Of a stretch of DNA of 64,000 nt, positions 45,083-57,351 are shown piece after piece. Position numbers and translations under genes: made by a program. Numbering within the stretch: the stretch's first letter is position 1; every line of letters begins with the position of its first letter. The notes below the pieces were generated by a model, which saw only the letters and a list, made by a program, of their open reading frames with translations, made no database searches and was not told the origin of the DNA. Source of the DNA: Sabethes cyaneus (Eukaryota > Arthropoda > Insecta > Diptera > Culicidae); assembly GCF_943734655.1 (NCBI RefSeq), contig NC_071354.1, positions 233,485,206-233,549,205 on the forward strand, in the 5' to 3' direction.

Positions 45083-47844
45083 CTATACCTATAAAAATGG
45101 ATTTCTGTCTGTCTGTCTGTCGTGATGTTCCTTATAGAATCTACTGAACTAATCGGCGTGAAAATTTGCATGTAGAGGTTTTTGGGGCCAGGAAAGGTTC
45201 TTATGATAGTTAGAAACCCCACCCCCGACTAAGAGGGGGGGGGGGCTCCCATACAAATGAAACACAAATTTCTGCATAACTCGAGAACTAATCAAGCAAA
45301 TAGAACAAAATTTGGCATGTGGGTGTTTTAGGTGACAAGAATTTATTCTATGGTAAATTGAGACCCCTCTCCTCTTTAGAAGGGGAATTATAACACCTCT
45401 CCCCTTTAAGAGGGGGGGCTTCCATACAAATAAAATACAAATTTCCTCATAACTGGAAAACTAATCAAGCAAATGGAACCAAATTTGGCATGTGAAGGTT
45501 TTCGAGGCCAAGAATATTTTCTATGGTGAATTAGGACCCCTCCCCACTTTAAGAGGGAGGGCTCCTGTACAAATGAAAAACAAAGTTCCTCACAACTCGA
45601 AAACTAATCAAGCAAATGAAACCAAATTTGGCATCTGGGTGTTTTTGGAGACAATTTTTTTTTCTATGATGAATTGGGACCCCTCCCCACTTTAGGAGGG
45701 GGGCCTCCTTTACAAATAAAATACAAATTTCCTCATAACTCGAGAACTAATCAAGCAAATGGAACAAAATTTGGCATGTAAAAGTTTTCGAGGGCAAGAA
45801 TATTTTCTATGGTGAATTAGGACCCCTCCCCACTTTAAGAGGGGGGGCTCCTATATAAACGAAATACAAATTTCCTCATAACTCGAGAACTAATCAAGCA
45901 AATGGAACCAAATTTGGCATGCAAGTGTTTTTGGAGGTAAGAAATTTTCCTATGATGAATTAGGACCCCTCCCCACTTGAAAAGGGGGGCTCCTATACAA
46001 ATGAAATACAAATTTCCTCATAACTCGAGAACTAATCAATCAGATAGAACCAAATTTGGCATGCGGAGGTTTTTGGAGGCAAAAATATTTTCTGTTGTGG
46101 ATTAGGACCCCTCCCCACTTTAAGAGGGGGGGCTTCTACACAAATGAAATGCAAATTTCCTCATAATTTGAGAACTAATCAAGCAAATGGAACCATATTT
46201 GGCATGTGGGTGTTTTTGGAGGCAACCATTTTTTCTATGATGAATTAGGACCCCTTGCCTTTTTAGGAGGGGAGCTCCCCTACAAACGAAATACAAATTT
46301 CCTCATAACTCTAGAAATAATCAAGCAAATGGAACCAAATTTAGCATGTGGGTGTTTTTGTAGGCAAGAATATTTTCTATTGTGAATTAGGACCCCTCCC
46401 CACTTTAGGAGGGGGGCTCATATACAAATGAAAAACAAATTTCCTCATAACTCGAGAATTAATCAATCAAATGGAACCAAATTTGACATATAAATGGTTT
46501 TGAAGGCAAAATTTTTGTCTATGGTGAATTGAGACCCCTCTCCTCTTTAGAAAGCGAGTTATGACCCATCTCCCCTTTAAGGGGGTGGGCTTCCATACAA
46601 ATGAAATGCAAATTTCCTCTTATCTCGAGAACTAATCAAGCAAATGGAACCAAATTTGGTATGTGGGAGTTTTAGATGGCAAAAATTTTTCTATGGTGAA
46701 CTACGACCCCTTCCCTTTTTAAGAGGGGGGCTACAATACAAATGAAATACAAATTTCCTTATAATTTGAGTACTAATCAAGCAAATGAAACCAAATTTGC
46801 CATGTGGGAGATTTTGGAGTCTTGAATTTATTTTATGATAGAGACCTCTCACCCCTGTGATAGGGGGATATGGACTCACATACAAATAAAACAGACATTT
46901 TTGCAAAACTCAAAAACTAATCGAACTCGAGAAACTCTAGACTCTTCCATAAAACATTAGTCAATAACAAGACCACAAAAACTATCTATAGTAACACTAG
47001 AACATTCAGGACGAGACGGCCGGGAGTGTTGCCGGTGACCCGCCGTCGGAAGCGCCGCCCACTGGGGGGAGGCAACTCCCCACAGAAATCACTACTATCT
47101 AGGTTTATTTGTTTTCCTAGGTCTACCTGGGTTTCCTGGAACGAGCGACAGCGAGTAAGGAGAGGATGGTACTTGGTACTAATGGTACTTTCCACAAAAA
47201 AGTTTTCCGTGAAATGGTACATTCCGCTTAAGGTTTTTCGCAAAATGATATTCGGCGAAATGTTGTACAATCATGGCGAATATTACTATCCGCGTTCTGG
47301 CTATGCAATGAGGGGACAGGGGAGTTGTTTTCTACTTTATTGTGAGGAAAAATTGCAAATTTGTATATTAAACTACCCATTCCTGGTAACTAATAACCAT
47401 TAACATAAGCAGCAAATCAGCGTATCTGGCGTTTTATAATGCACGTTGTTGTATATTAGCTTTTTGACTGCATAGGTGTTGTAGATTGGCATCCAAAATT
47501 GTATTCAAATTCTTCGTGTCGGTAATTAGCTGTAAATTAGTGAAGCGACCATTGTCCATTGTCAGCACTATAAGAAGGTTATCAGTAAAGTAGCTGTACA
47601 TTTTGCCAAAATAGCATTTAAGGCGACTTAAATGCCTTTTGGCCTACATTTGAATAGCATTGGTGATGCTTATTGGTTACCTGGGATGCTTTCATAGTTA
47701 CGTAACTGCCAAAATGAATCATCTAAGGTTGAACTCCTCAGAAACCTTCAAAACTCGAGATTGTGACAAAGATCATTCGAGATTCATGATTTATGTACAA
47801 CACAGGTTAATTTGTGGCAATACGAAGTTTGTCGGGTCAGCTAG
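45083..47844. mobile_element. Helitron/Helentron-like non-autonomous element
   Basis: Begins TCTATACCTATAAAAATGGA, TTTCTGTCTGTCTGTC and ends GTCGGGTCAGCTAG: a 5' TC and a 3' CTAG with no terminal inverted repeats, as in Helitrons. The interior is mostly a 143-bp minisatellite (45230-46935), followed by a GC-rich block near 47015-47085 and unique sequence. No Rep/helicase is present. I do not see a convincing 3' hairpin, so the class is inference. The right end directly touches Gypsy pol sequence. Confidence 0.55.
45230..46935. repeat. Minisatellite, about twelve units of 143 bp
   Basis: The landmark CTCGAGAACTAATCAAGCAA-like word starts near 45281, 45454, 45597, 45740, 45883, 46025, 46168, 46311, 46452, 46625, 46766 and 46910. 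Spacing is 141-144 bp except for two units of ~173 bp, which carry an extra ~30-bp copy of the CCCCTCTCCCCTTTAAGAG block. Each unit also has GGGGGGCTCC-TACAAAT, GGAACCAAATTTGGCATG and GAATTAGGACCCCTCCCC. Confidence 0.9.
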
Positions 47845-47847
47845 TAG

Positions 47848-49720
47848 GATATAAAAATCCTTCCGGCTTTCCGCCTTAGCTCTTATGAAAAGACTACACT
47901 ACGGACACGCATCGATGTAGGACCGCACGTACTTCCGCATCTTCGGAAACCAAAACTTCTCTCGTAAGTGTTGTAACACATTTTCTTCCGCGAAATGACC
48001 CATTTCATCGTGATACGTATGGACCATTCTCCAACGAATTCTATTCGGCACCACAAAACACATTTTTCCTACCACTATTCTCATCGAACGGTTTCGATCT
48101 AATCGATACTTTTGCTGCACTTGTCGTTCTTTATCAGTCTCCAGATCCCGTTGCAACACATCGATGATATCAACTAAGCGCGGGACTTGCCGTTGAAGCG
48201 CCACCAGGAAATCACTGTTGCCTATTTGTATTTGCAGCATACCACACAGTACTGGTTCAACTGACCGACCGCTGTCTACCGGATTCCTACTGAGAGTATC
48301 GACTTGTTTCATTAACCGTCCCGCTGTATGGTCTAGTCGGAAGTCGTATTCAGTTAGTTTCATAAACCACCGACCGATTCGAGCATTCATGTCCCTTTTC
48401 AAATAGGTATCTTTCACTGCACTGCAATCCGCTCGGAGCACAAAAAAATTTCCAATCAGGCAGTGGCGGAACCGTTCTACGCTAGCTCCGACAGCCAGCA
48501 CTTCCAACTCGTAGCTGTGATACTTCCTTTCCGCCTCAGAAGTTTTTTTACTGTAGTAGCTGATCGGTTGCAAGTCCTTGTCCATACGCATTAGTAGAAT
48601 ACCTGCTAACCCATCCTGCAACGCATCAGTGTGCAGCTCAATGTCACGCTTTGCGTCAAACAATACTAAAAGAGGGCGATCACTAAAAATTTGTTTAAGC
48701 TCGACAAGCACTTCGATTTGGCCTGCATCTCATTTAAATTTCACCTCCTTCTTTAGCAATGAAAACAGCGGCGCAGCCACCACACTATAGTTGGATATAA
48801 ACCGGCATAAAAACCCCGCAGTCCCTAAAAACTGTTGAACCTGCAGTACATTTTGAGGCTCTGGAAACTCCGACACTGCTCGCGTTTTAACTTTATCTGG
48901 ACGTATGCCTTGCTTAGACAACTCGAATCCCAAAAAATCGATTGCCAATTTAAAAAAGTGTGATTTCTTTAAGTTTCGTAAAGATCGAAAATCCTGTTTC
49001 CGCGATCATTTTCAGCAGTCGCTCGAATTTCATTAGTAATTCCCCTCTGCTTTGTGCACCAATAACGAGATCATCAATATACGCCACTATGTCTTCGCCA
49101 CGAAGCTTTTTGGTTAGCTCGTTTATCGCACGTTGAAACACTGAGCAACCATTGCTTGGCCAATCCAAACGGCATCCGCAAAAAATGATAATGACCGTCT
49201 CGCGTCGAAAACGCAATAATTTCGTGGCTTTCTTCGGCCAACGGAATTAGGTAGTAACCATGGTTTTTGCAGAATATAAGTCGACGGTAATAAATAGTTC
49301 AACACCACTAAGCTTATTTAAACAGCACGACCCGGCTATAGGTTGAATTAGACTCCTTCACAATACCGGCTTCGATTAATTCCTCCACTATTGCGCACAA
49401 AGCTAACTCGCGAGCACACTCCATTCGATGTGATTAACTGGATAAACTGGAAAATTTCGATATAGACCAAAATTATATCGGATTGTGCTCTTTCGGTTGA
49501 TACCCGAATGTTTTCCTCACTAAACTGCTGCCAACCATATTCTCCCAAATCTATCATCCTTAAATATGCATCGCACACTTCCCATGAGACGATATTATTT
49601 TTGCATGACTGCTCTTTGATTCTAGCGCCGAGAAGATAAACTATTATCTGCTCGGGCAATACGATAGAAACTAAACCGTGCGTCTCCTGCGGTCGCTAGT
49701 CTCGTGATTAAAATCTGTTT
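47848..49720 (-). pseudogene. Ty3/Gypsy LTR-retrotransposon pol remnant
   Basis: Minus-strand order is that of Gypsy pol. An IVEELIEAGIVKESNS-like block precedes reverse transcriptase (about 49410-49360). The catalytic YIDDLVIG box is at about 49083-49060. A FLGFELSKQGIRPDKVK motif (about 48940-48885) and RNase H (FDAKRDIELHTDA, about 48660-48620, to about 48340) follow. Last is the integrase zinc-binding domain with HDEMGHF and a Cys at the end of YIDACP (about 47990-47899). A 270-codon frame (47899-48711) covers RNase H to the zinc domain; the reverse transcriptase is split by frameshifts. A stop follows DACP, only ~13 more recognisable residues exist, and the integrase core is lost at the border with the Helitron-like element. 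No LTRs, protease or gag were identified. Not functional. Confidence 0.85.
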
Positions 49721-49729
49721 GTTCTTGCG

Positions 49730-52050
49730 GTTTTCATGAACTTTAGTACCACTATCAGATCGCATCTTCTCATCACTTTAATGAGGCTACTAGCTGCCTA
49801 GATGTTATTTAAACTTACTACTCCATTCATATTTCTTCCTAACAAATCAAGTAAGGCAGTACGGCTTTATTTTTTCAACATTTAATTTTCACAGTAAAAT
49901 TTCTTTCGCTTTGTCCAAATGATCGTAAAGAGACATACACAAAGTTCCATGGTCAGATATTTTAAAACTCGGTACATTACTTATATATCACTTATATTAC
50001 AGTTCACTTTTAACACTTATATCACAGTTCCAGAATATAAGGTCAATCAGTGTTTGACTGGTGCGGGTTATGCGCGTGCATTGCTGGACCTATTTTTCGA
50101 GTCCCTGCGCTTTAATTGAAAAGCATATCGCAAATTTACCCAGTCGATGAATGTCGCGTGGATGAAGGGCAAGGCCCATATGTCCGGATTCCTAATAAAT
50201 TGTGTTAATATAAAACTGGTCATTGCCATGTCGCAAAAATCTGGGCACGTTAGTTATTGGCCAATTCTTTCAGTTTAGATCCACGATACAAAGTTTGAAT
50301 AAGTTAATAATTCCCATGCAATTCAATTCCAATTGCGAATGTGCATACCAAAATGTTTCCCAGAGATTACGTCAGTATAATTGCACTTGACGTGGAACAT
50401 TTTCTTTCCTATTCCAGTGATTTATTATCCGGGAATGGTAGGTAGGTATATCATGCCCGTTTACCACCGGACACTGTGCACAATTGTAGGTACATTATAT
50501 AACTTGGTCCATCCCTTTCCTTCGACACGTAATTGCAACTGAGTAGAGTGTACTGTCTACGTAACCAACCATCAACACTGGGGAGGACCCCCCCGAGGGA
50601 GGAGGCATCGTATTCCAATCCGTGACACTTTTCCGCACCAAGCTTCCTCAATGGATGGCGAAGCAATGAAAGGTTACTGTCATCAGCATACCGGGCACGT
50701 TTTTACCACGTTTCCCACTTACTTACTTGCCTTACTACTACAATTTCTGTTTTAAATTCTGCCTGGGATAGTGCTCTGGTTTGGTTCGGCGGCCAGAGTC
50801 AAGGCAGGCAATTTCCTCCTTATTCTTCTAGCAATTTTATTTACTTGGATGGATGCCCGTGGGCGCAAAAGATAGTCTCGAACCGAACTCGAATAACGGG
50901 TCTGTGCTGTGGGTATGCAGTATTTCGCTCGCTCGCTGCTGCAGTGGAATTCCAATTCAGTTCAGTGGCAAGCAGCCGTTGCTGCAGCAAAAGCATTCAA
51001 CTTGACACGACCGGGTGCACCAGCGTCGGAAGCTTCGTTCAATATGGTTGGTATAAAATCTATAACTCGAAATCTACCATCTGTAGATTTTGTACCGCAC
51101 GCCATCGAGAAGGAATCGAAGTTCCGGACCGCAGCTCCAAAAAAGGGTGTGCTTTCCGGTTTTTCTGTGTGCTTTTTCTATCATCGACCTACAATCAAAC
51201 GGCAAACATCGGCAACAAGAGCGAACGATGAAAAACCGGCAAACCTCAGGAAATGATGAAAATTAAATACATCAAACAGAATTTATGGCTCTTCGGCATG
51301 CATTCAAATGAAGGTCGTCTTCTTCGCCGGGGCGGGTGCACTCGCTCAAGGCAAACTGGAAAAGTTCCACTGACACGGATGCGTGCGGGCAGAAACCGTC
51401 GTCGGTATGCTATGGCTACCACATGAGTCCTTCCGCGCACCGCATAGTGTTGCCAAAGGGTCGACTGGCCGGCTGGTTCAGTCGCGTGCTTCTGGCTGGG
51501 AAGCACGTGAAGCGCATATTGATATATTTGGACTCTTTAAAGGTATTTGGGTGTGTATCTAAGCAAGTAATTTATCGACTAAGCTGATGGCAATAGATAG
51601 GTACGTATAAATTGCTGCATATTTATTATTTCTGTTTGTTCACAGCTTTGTTCTCGAAAGGATGCTGATTCATGGTGGTGATGGCAGAGAAGTAAAAGTG
51701 CTACATAAAGAGTCGGTTTAAGTTTAAACTTTCTGACCAGAGACTACCGTTTGCCAAACACTTTCTTTCCGTAATATTTCAATTGTTTTGCAGATGGCTG
51801 AACCTACACTGCATTTTTTGGGATCGATGTGTAAATTAACGATTTAAGAGTGTTATTTGCGCATTATATTTAAAAATTAAAACCGATATTGCAGATTACG
51901 TCTTTTCAGGTGATCATTTCCCGTTCCCGTTCATTTCCCAGTGATGGTGCCCATTGCAGCATGTTAAAGAATTTATCCGCTTGCTTCAGTCCATCCTAAG
52001 TCACGAAAGCAGTTGAGATTCCACCTGACATTAACTGGTTTCGTTGGAAA
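49730..52050. other. Unassigned, includes a GC-richer patch
   Basis: 50840-51500 is less AT-rich, with overlapping plus-strand frames (50845-51231, 50909-51256) and one minus-strand frame (51246-51506). No motif, splice context or codon bias decides between them, and it may be promoter-proximal or regulatory DNA. The rest is AT-rich. Confidence 0.3.
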
Positions 52051-52074
52051 ACCATGTTCTAGCATTATCTGTTA

Positions 52075-52200
52075 TAGCTCATTTCATTTGACTGATTCGT
52101 ACGCCGCCTTAAAGTCAACAAACAGATTATTATTCTGTACGTTGTACTTCCGGAACTTGTCTAGTAACTGACGAGAGTAAACATTTTTAGACGGCTCAAC
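52075..52200 (-). pseudogene. Short LINE reverse-transcriptase scrap
   Basis: Minus-strand translation LDKFRKYNVQNNNLFVDFKA, then AYESVK, matches the block before the palm in RTE-like enzymes, the same block as at 43255-43315. Only about 40 codons survive. Adjacent plus-strand GGGCTAGGGCTAGGGCTAG (about 52206-52222) is a local triplication. Confidence 0.65.
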
Positions 52201-53077
52201 ATTTAGGGCTAGGGCTAGGGCTAGAGTTTGGGGATTGGAATCGTGCAGGGAATTGGATTTGAACTTGAACTTGGATTTAATTTTAAACATAGACTGAGAT
52301 GAACTGAGGACTTTGCCTTGTCTATGCGATGACTGGTCGACCTCAAATATTCCAAGCACGTGGTCCAGTTGAATCAAATGTGTACAATACGATTGTCTTC
52401 CCATCCACGATATCTCAGCCGGTTAACGACTCGGTAACGGGGTTCGTGGAGGAACAGCCAACCAACTCCATCTCGTTCGGGCAATGCCACATCCTGAATG
52501 TCCCATTCTTGCGAAAATGTTTTCATGTGATAAATGTTTTTCCATGACAACACTTAGGACAAAGGCTCCGCTTCCAATGTTTTCCGCTGTATCCGTTCAT
52601 CCCGTGATGCCAGCTTTTGTTGAAGAAAAATCCGTAGTTTTACTATCTGTGTTTTAATCACAGAGGAAAGGTTTATAAATTATAAAACCGAATCAAATTT
52701 TAAATCAAACTTTTGATTTAAATGAAAGTTTGACCGACATTTGTTCTTCATATAAAATGTTTCTCAGTTTTGCTAAAAAGTGACTTTTTTATCGCATACG
52801 TATTCTTGATTGCATTTGAAACAAATTAATGCTTTTTTGAATTGAATAAGTTTATGATACATTTCAAATTTCCTCTATATTATTCAAGAACGCATAATCT
52901 TGACTTTCGAAATTCGCCTTTAGCCTTTATTTTTCGGAATTCTTTCATTTTTCGTCGTTTGGTTATTTTGTATTTTGTCTATAATTTTTCGTTTTTTCGT
53001 TTTGCCAAGTGTACTCCGTCAACTTTTCCGCCGTTATTGTCATTTTCATGTCGTTTTTTGTTTGTTTCAATGTAATT

Positions 53078-53180
53078 ATAGTCACTTTAAAAGCTTGGGT
53101 CATTCGTGGTTTCTGTGGGACTTGAATTTGAACCCGAGTCCTCGACGTGAGATGTGAATGATAACCAGTACAGTGTGTTG
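53078..53180 (-). mobile_element. tRNA-derived SINE, family 2, copy 2
   Basis: Minus strand shows CTCACGTCGAGGACTCGGGT then the B box GGTTCAAATTC, CCACGAATGACCCAAGCTTT and AAAGTGACTATAATTAC, aligning with 4367-4480. The A box is more damaged than in copy 1. Confidence 0.65.
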
Positions 53181-53590
53181 ACCTTTCGTTTCTTTGTCTT
53201 TTAACGTTTGTTGGTCGTTTTTCGTTATTTTTAACATCTGGTATTTTATCATCGCCTTTTTGTCTCTTTTCAGTGATTTATTTGTCATTTCTTATTGCTT
53301 TTTGTGGCGTTTTTGGTTTGATGGCATCGACTTTTTTAGCCTGGTACTATTTTGCTAACTTTTAATTGTTTCTCTAATACTTTTAGCCAAAGGCTACATC
53401 TATTTACAGTCTTTTCGTCATTTTGTATGGTTTTTTGGCAATTTTGTCGCTGTTTGTAACGTTTTTGGCGTCTTTTAATCATATTTTTGTCGTCTTTCAA
53501 CATTTCACCTACTTGTCTTCACTTCTTCGTTATATCTTTTCGCAAGCATTTCACTACCTGTTCGTCGATTATTTGCTGTCGTTTCATCGT
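53180..53590. repeat. TCGTTTTTTGTCG-type degenerate array (complement of AAAACGAC)
   Basis: Pyrimidine-rich with recurring GTCGTTTTT, CGTCTTTT and GTCATTTTG words. It runs directly into the element end at 53594. Confidence 0.6.
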
Positions 53591-53593
53591 TCT

Positions 53594-53890
53594 TAAGGTA
53601 CTAGTACACTGTTTGCTGAATCATCCAATATTTGATCTATTTCATCAAATAAATTTGAAAACCCGTGTACTGACCCAACCAAATATTCGAACAAATTTTA
53701 TTTTTCAAAATGTCGCCGAGCTTTTCCAATAAAATTTGGCGGTTTGTAAAACAGTGTAATATGCCAATCAAATTAAATTTGTTTTCGTAACATTTTGCGC
53801 TGTTCGCCGGTTTGTTTGCTTGAAACTTATCAAACAAGCTCCCAATGTTTATTATTTGAACTGCTGTCAAAATCGAATTTGGTACAGGAA
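53594..53890. mobile_element. Possible MITE, GTACACTGTTTG family, left end
   Basis: AAGGTACTAGTACACTGTTTGC at 53594 is the complement of the end GCAAACAGTGTACTGGTACCTT at 58039-58060. The following AAATTTG-rich text is similar in style to 57720-58060. The right border is uncertain. Confidence 0.4.
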
Positions 53891-53899
53891 AAATCGTGC

Positions 53900-55700
53900 A
53901 GAAAGGAAGTTTTGCAAAGGAAATGACACTGGAATAAATCAGGACATTATTAAATCAATAGTGAACAGTTAAAAAGATTATGAATAATGAGGAAATCACT
54001 TAATAGACCTGCTTTTCGAACATGATTTGTTTAACGGGAAATTAGCAGTCAATAACTTTTCGTCGGAGAGCCCAATTTCGGAAGCAGTTTTTGGACCCAA
54101 TAGCTGGGGTCTGGTTGTAAAAATATAAATACTGCCTTCTTCTTGCCAATCTGAACACAGCGAATATATTTTCATGAACAGATTTTTTGTTTCAAACAAA
54201 AAAACTGCTTTTGAAATTGGCAGAATCGATGACGACTAATTTCACCTTAAATACTCTCTAAAATTAGGCACTACCACGTATATAATACTACATATGTGAA
54301 ACATTATTCTAGTATATCTAGTAAATAAATAGTCAGCATGTAAACGTTCATTTCAGGATCGAAAGGCTACATTCTGTTTCTGTTAACATTGATAATTTAC
54401 TAGAAAATATGAACAATAATTGTATGCATATCCATCTTTTCGCGCGCTTAATGGCGGCTAATGGGTACAGTTTTCGACAATGTTTATTTGCTTTTGGGAA
54501 CTCCACTCACGTATGCTTGAAAGTTCTACAACGACAATTAAGGCTGGAAATATTAACTTAACGTGAACAAAGCTGCCAAAAGCATGCTAACGTTTTCCGA
54601 AAGTTGTATCCAATAGCCGTCATTACGCACGCGAATAGGTAGATAGCTGTGTGACATTCAATTTTATTCTGGTTTTGTGTGTCGCAAGTAGTGCGCTGTA
54701 ATCGCACAGTGATGCGCTATCCAGCTTTTTACACCATCTGACATAATAACGGACGGTATCAGCACAGAACAGAAGTGGAAGTTCGAACAATCGTTCGAGC
54801 AAAACCTGGCATCTACGCTCTGGTCTAAAACTCTACCAATAAGTAAGAACTTTGACGACTTTTTGTTTTGAGTGCACTTGTCATTCAAAATCCCGTCTAA
54901 ACGAAATTCCTCAACTCGTCTAAATATTTCAGCTTTACTTCGCACATAGGAGTATTTGATGCAAAATGTTGGCCATAAGTCCAAAATGGAAAATGCATGA
55001 TTTTATCAAAATATCGTATCTATTATCACAATAGGGCCTACTAGTCACGTTAGTATTGTTCTATGCAGGATTGATTGATATTTTTTTCACAGAGTATGCG
55101 AGCCGTATAGGGTGTTTGCAGAGTACATATGTATTGGAGATCTGTTGGGCAGGCAAAAGTGACAGCTCCATATAAAACACACGGGCTGAGAAGAGCAAAA
55201 TTTTTTAAATGATTTATTTTCTTCATTTAAAACAGAAATTACAAATTGCTTCATAGAAATGGCAAGGTAATATATCTGTTTACTAAATAAAAAAATTATT
55301 TTCAACAAATAAGCTAAGACGCGGTAGCAATGATCAAAAATGTAACTATGACCTATGTTAGCGGGATAAAACTAAACAAATATCAAAAGCAGGTAGTTGC
55401 TTTCGGCTAAAAAAGCAATTTATTATGCTAAAACCAATGTTATATTCCGTTACTTTCAACTTGGCCTATGCCGTATACTGCTTCAAAAAACAGTATATTT
55501 GGGACACCGATTTAACGCGAATTCACCGAAACCCAAGTTACCAAAAGTCATATATTTCAGGGAACATTTGTCGGTTACTTTAACTATTAATTACTTTAAA
55601 ATGATTAATAATTTTAGAAAAAATGATAATTTTATAGAGCACGTTTTTGCTGCATCGAATAGGAAAATATGCATTGTGTGCCCAACAGATGTCTTGCATG
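53900..55700. other. AT-rich non-coding stretch
   Basis: No repeat family or gene could be supported. Longest frames (54664-54984 minus, 55397-55765 plus) have no motif. Confidence 0.35.
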
Positions 55701-55710
55701 TGTGTGTAGT

Positions 55711-55821
55711 ATTTTTGACATTTCGTAATTACATCGCACGTTTTCTTTGCGCACGTTCACGTTAAAACTAACGGAACGTGCGGAAAGAAAACGTGCCATG
55801 TATTTAGGAAATGTCAGAAAT
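55711..55821. mobile_element. Hairpin MITE with ~47-bp arms
   Basis: ATTTTTGACATTTCGTAATT, ACATCGCACGTTTTCTTTGC, GCACGTTC on the left is mirrored by GAACGTGCGGAAAGAAAACG, TGCCATGTATTTAGGAAATG, TCAGAAAT on the right, with a ~15-nt loop (about 55759-55774). Imperfect but clearly foldback. Confidence 0.65.
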
Positions 55822-55848
55822 GCTATTCAAATATAACGAACGCCGTCC

Positions 55849-55916
55849 GCCATTATGGCATGTAAAAAGCTGGATATGCATTTATATATCCATCAGCTTC
55901 TTCGAGCCATAATGGC
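55849..55916. repeat. Short interrupted palindrome
   Basis: GCCATTATGGC (55849-55859) and GCCATAATGGC (55906-55916) are exact inverted partners, with AGCTGGATAT and ATATCCATCAGCT nested inside. It may be a solo MITE or part of a larger element with 55711-55821. Confidence 0.55.
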
Positions 55917-56138
55917 GACTGTCATTCGACTCAGTTCGACAAGAACAAAATATATTTGTCATTATGTTTACGTATATATGTATGCACGCATGTACATATG
56001 CATATACAAGCATAGGCGTCACACACACACACAAACCAATTTTATGTCACATACACAAACCAGTTAGCACCGCCTAGTTAGCTTCGAGGTACGATGCTGG
56101 TCTAACAAGCCAATCGTCGTATGTTCGAATCTCGGCTA

Positions 56139-56603
56139 CACTGAGAAAACTTTTCGTATAGTTTCTATGTGTCCCACATATAGATTTTTGCGAGGTGCCC
56201 AGTAAATGATTTTTATGTGCCAAACAGTTATCATTTATGTGCAAGCGATAAATTAGCACATACTATTCATACGAGTATAATTTTTATGTGTATTTCTGGG
56301 AGGATTATGTTTATATGTGGCTCATGATAATCATATGGAATTTCATATTGTTGATTGCAAGGAAGATTGTCTAATCAATAAGTGCGCAATCGCTCTTAAA
56401 AGTGCTATTTTGGCTTAAATCGTTTCGGTCTCTTAGGTGCACTTATTGCTTGGAATGTAACGAAAAAGTGCGCCGAAGATACCAAAACGATTTAATGCAG
56501 GATCGCACTTTTATGAGCGATTTCGCACTTTGGAGGGTACAATTTTCCTTGCAATCAGCAATATGGAAATTTACTAATAGTTATGTGCAGAATATTTTGA
56601 GTT
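56139..56603. mobile_element. MITE inserted into SINE copy D
   Basis: TA at 56137-56138 and 56604-56605 flanks a 465-bp insert. The ends CACTGAGAAAACTTTT and the complement of the right end AACTCAAAATATTCTG are only loosely inverted. It contains repeated ATGTG words and the foldback at 56340-56570. Confidence 0.6.
56340..56570. mobile_element. Foldback element inside the SINE-inserted MITE
   Basis: The left arm ATTTCATATTG(T)TGATTGC, AAGTGCGCAATCGCTC, TTAAATCGTTT is mirrored on the right (GATTGCAAGGAAAATTGTAC, AAAGTGCGAAATCGCTC, TTAAATCGTTTTGG on the complement). The arms are roughly 100 bp each around a centre near 56450. Confidence 0.65.
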
Positions 56604-56754
56604 TAGGCGGGGCTTGCTAGTTAAAGTCAGTAGGATCGTTGCCCATAATTTTCCTGTATTCTAACAGCCGGCTGCGAAGTCTGTCGATAAAGAAGGGTAA
56701 TGCATAAAGACGGTATAAACCCATGGCTTTGGCTTTTTACACAAACCAATTTAG

Positions 56755-57350
56755 ATTCAATGGATTCGACCGCAATTAATTTTATGGAAAGCTCTAAGGT
56801 AACAAGTTTATATATTTTTGGATAGAACTAAGTGCAAATTCGACGTGGATCCGGATGGTGCGCGCCATGGCTCGTAAGTGTGGCATACTAACTGATATGT
56901 CCACAGTCGATGATACATTTACAAAAATCAACAGATTTCAAACAAATTTTAAATATTTGGCAACTTTATCTAAAAAGCCATGTCGCGGTCCCCCAAAGAA
57001 CTCCGGAATAACTCCGGGGCCATAAGACATATGGCCATTATCTATAGACATTATGAAAATAGAAAAGATATTCGGAAAATCCCCCAAATTTGGTGAACAA
57101 ATATTGAAAGATAAAAAAGTTACGACCATTTTAGTGAATTTTGCAGTGCTAAAAATGATGTAGACCTTAGAGGGGTTAATCTTATTTAAACTATTCGATT
57201 AATGAATTACTCGTGCCGGCAGTATTCGGATACAAATTATTCGATTATTCCATGCTGTAATCGATTAATCGAGAAATTACCAGACATCACTAAATGTAGA
57301 AATTGAATTTACACTCAAGTCGCTTTTTACGCGAAGGATACGTCCCGCGT
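56755..57350. other. Spacer
   Basis: No gene is seen. TACACTCAAGTCGCTTTTTACGCG at about 57311 is probably the left end of the element carrying the next array. Confidence 0.35.
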
Positions 57351-57351
57351 A

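Larger units (their letters stand above)
56076..56750 (+). mobile_element. tRNA-derived SINE, family 1, copy D, split by an insertion
   Basis: The head TAGCTTCGAGGTACGATGCT through the B box GTTCGAATCTCGGC lies at 56079-56136. The body resumes at 56606 with GGCGGGGCTTGCTAG, CTAACAGCCGGCTGCGAAG and GTCTGTCGATAAAGAAGGGT. Removing 56139-56603 plus one TA restores a continuous SINE. Confidence 0.8.

Noticed and set aside
45230..46935. CRISPR-like array
   Set aside because: Units are contiguous 143-bp direct repeats without unique spacers, in eukaryotic transposon DNA with no cas genes.
52203..52222. Interstitial telomere-like AGGGCT repeats
   Set aside because: Only about three units, and the motif is neither TTAGG nor TTAGGG; probably a local triplication.
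55397..55765. 122-codon plus-strand frame
   Set aside because: AT-driven composition with no motif, and its end runs into a hairpin MITE.
56079..56136. tRNA gene
   Set aside because: It has a B box and an anticodon-like arm, but it lacks a complete cloverleaf and belongs to a five-copy SINE family. The same applies to 4367-4480, 9248-9320 and 53078-53180.
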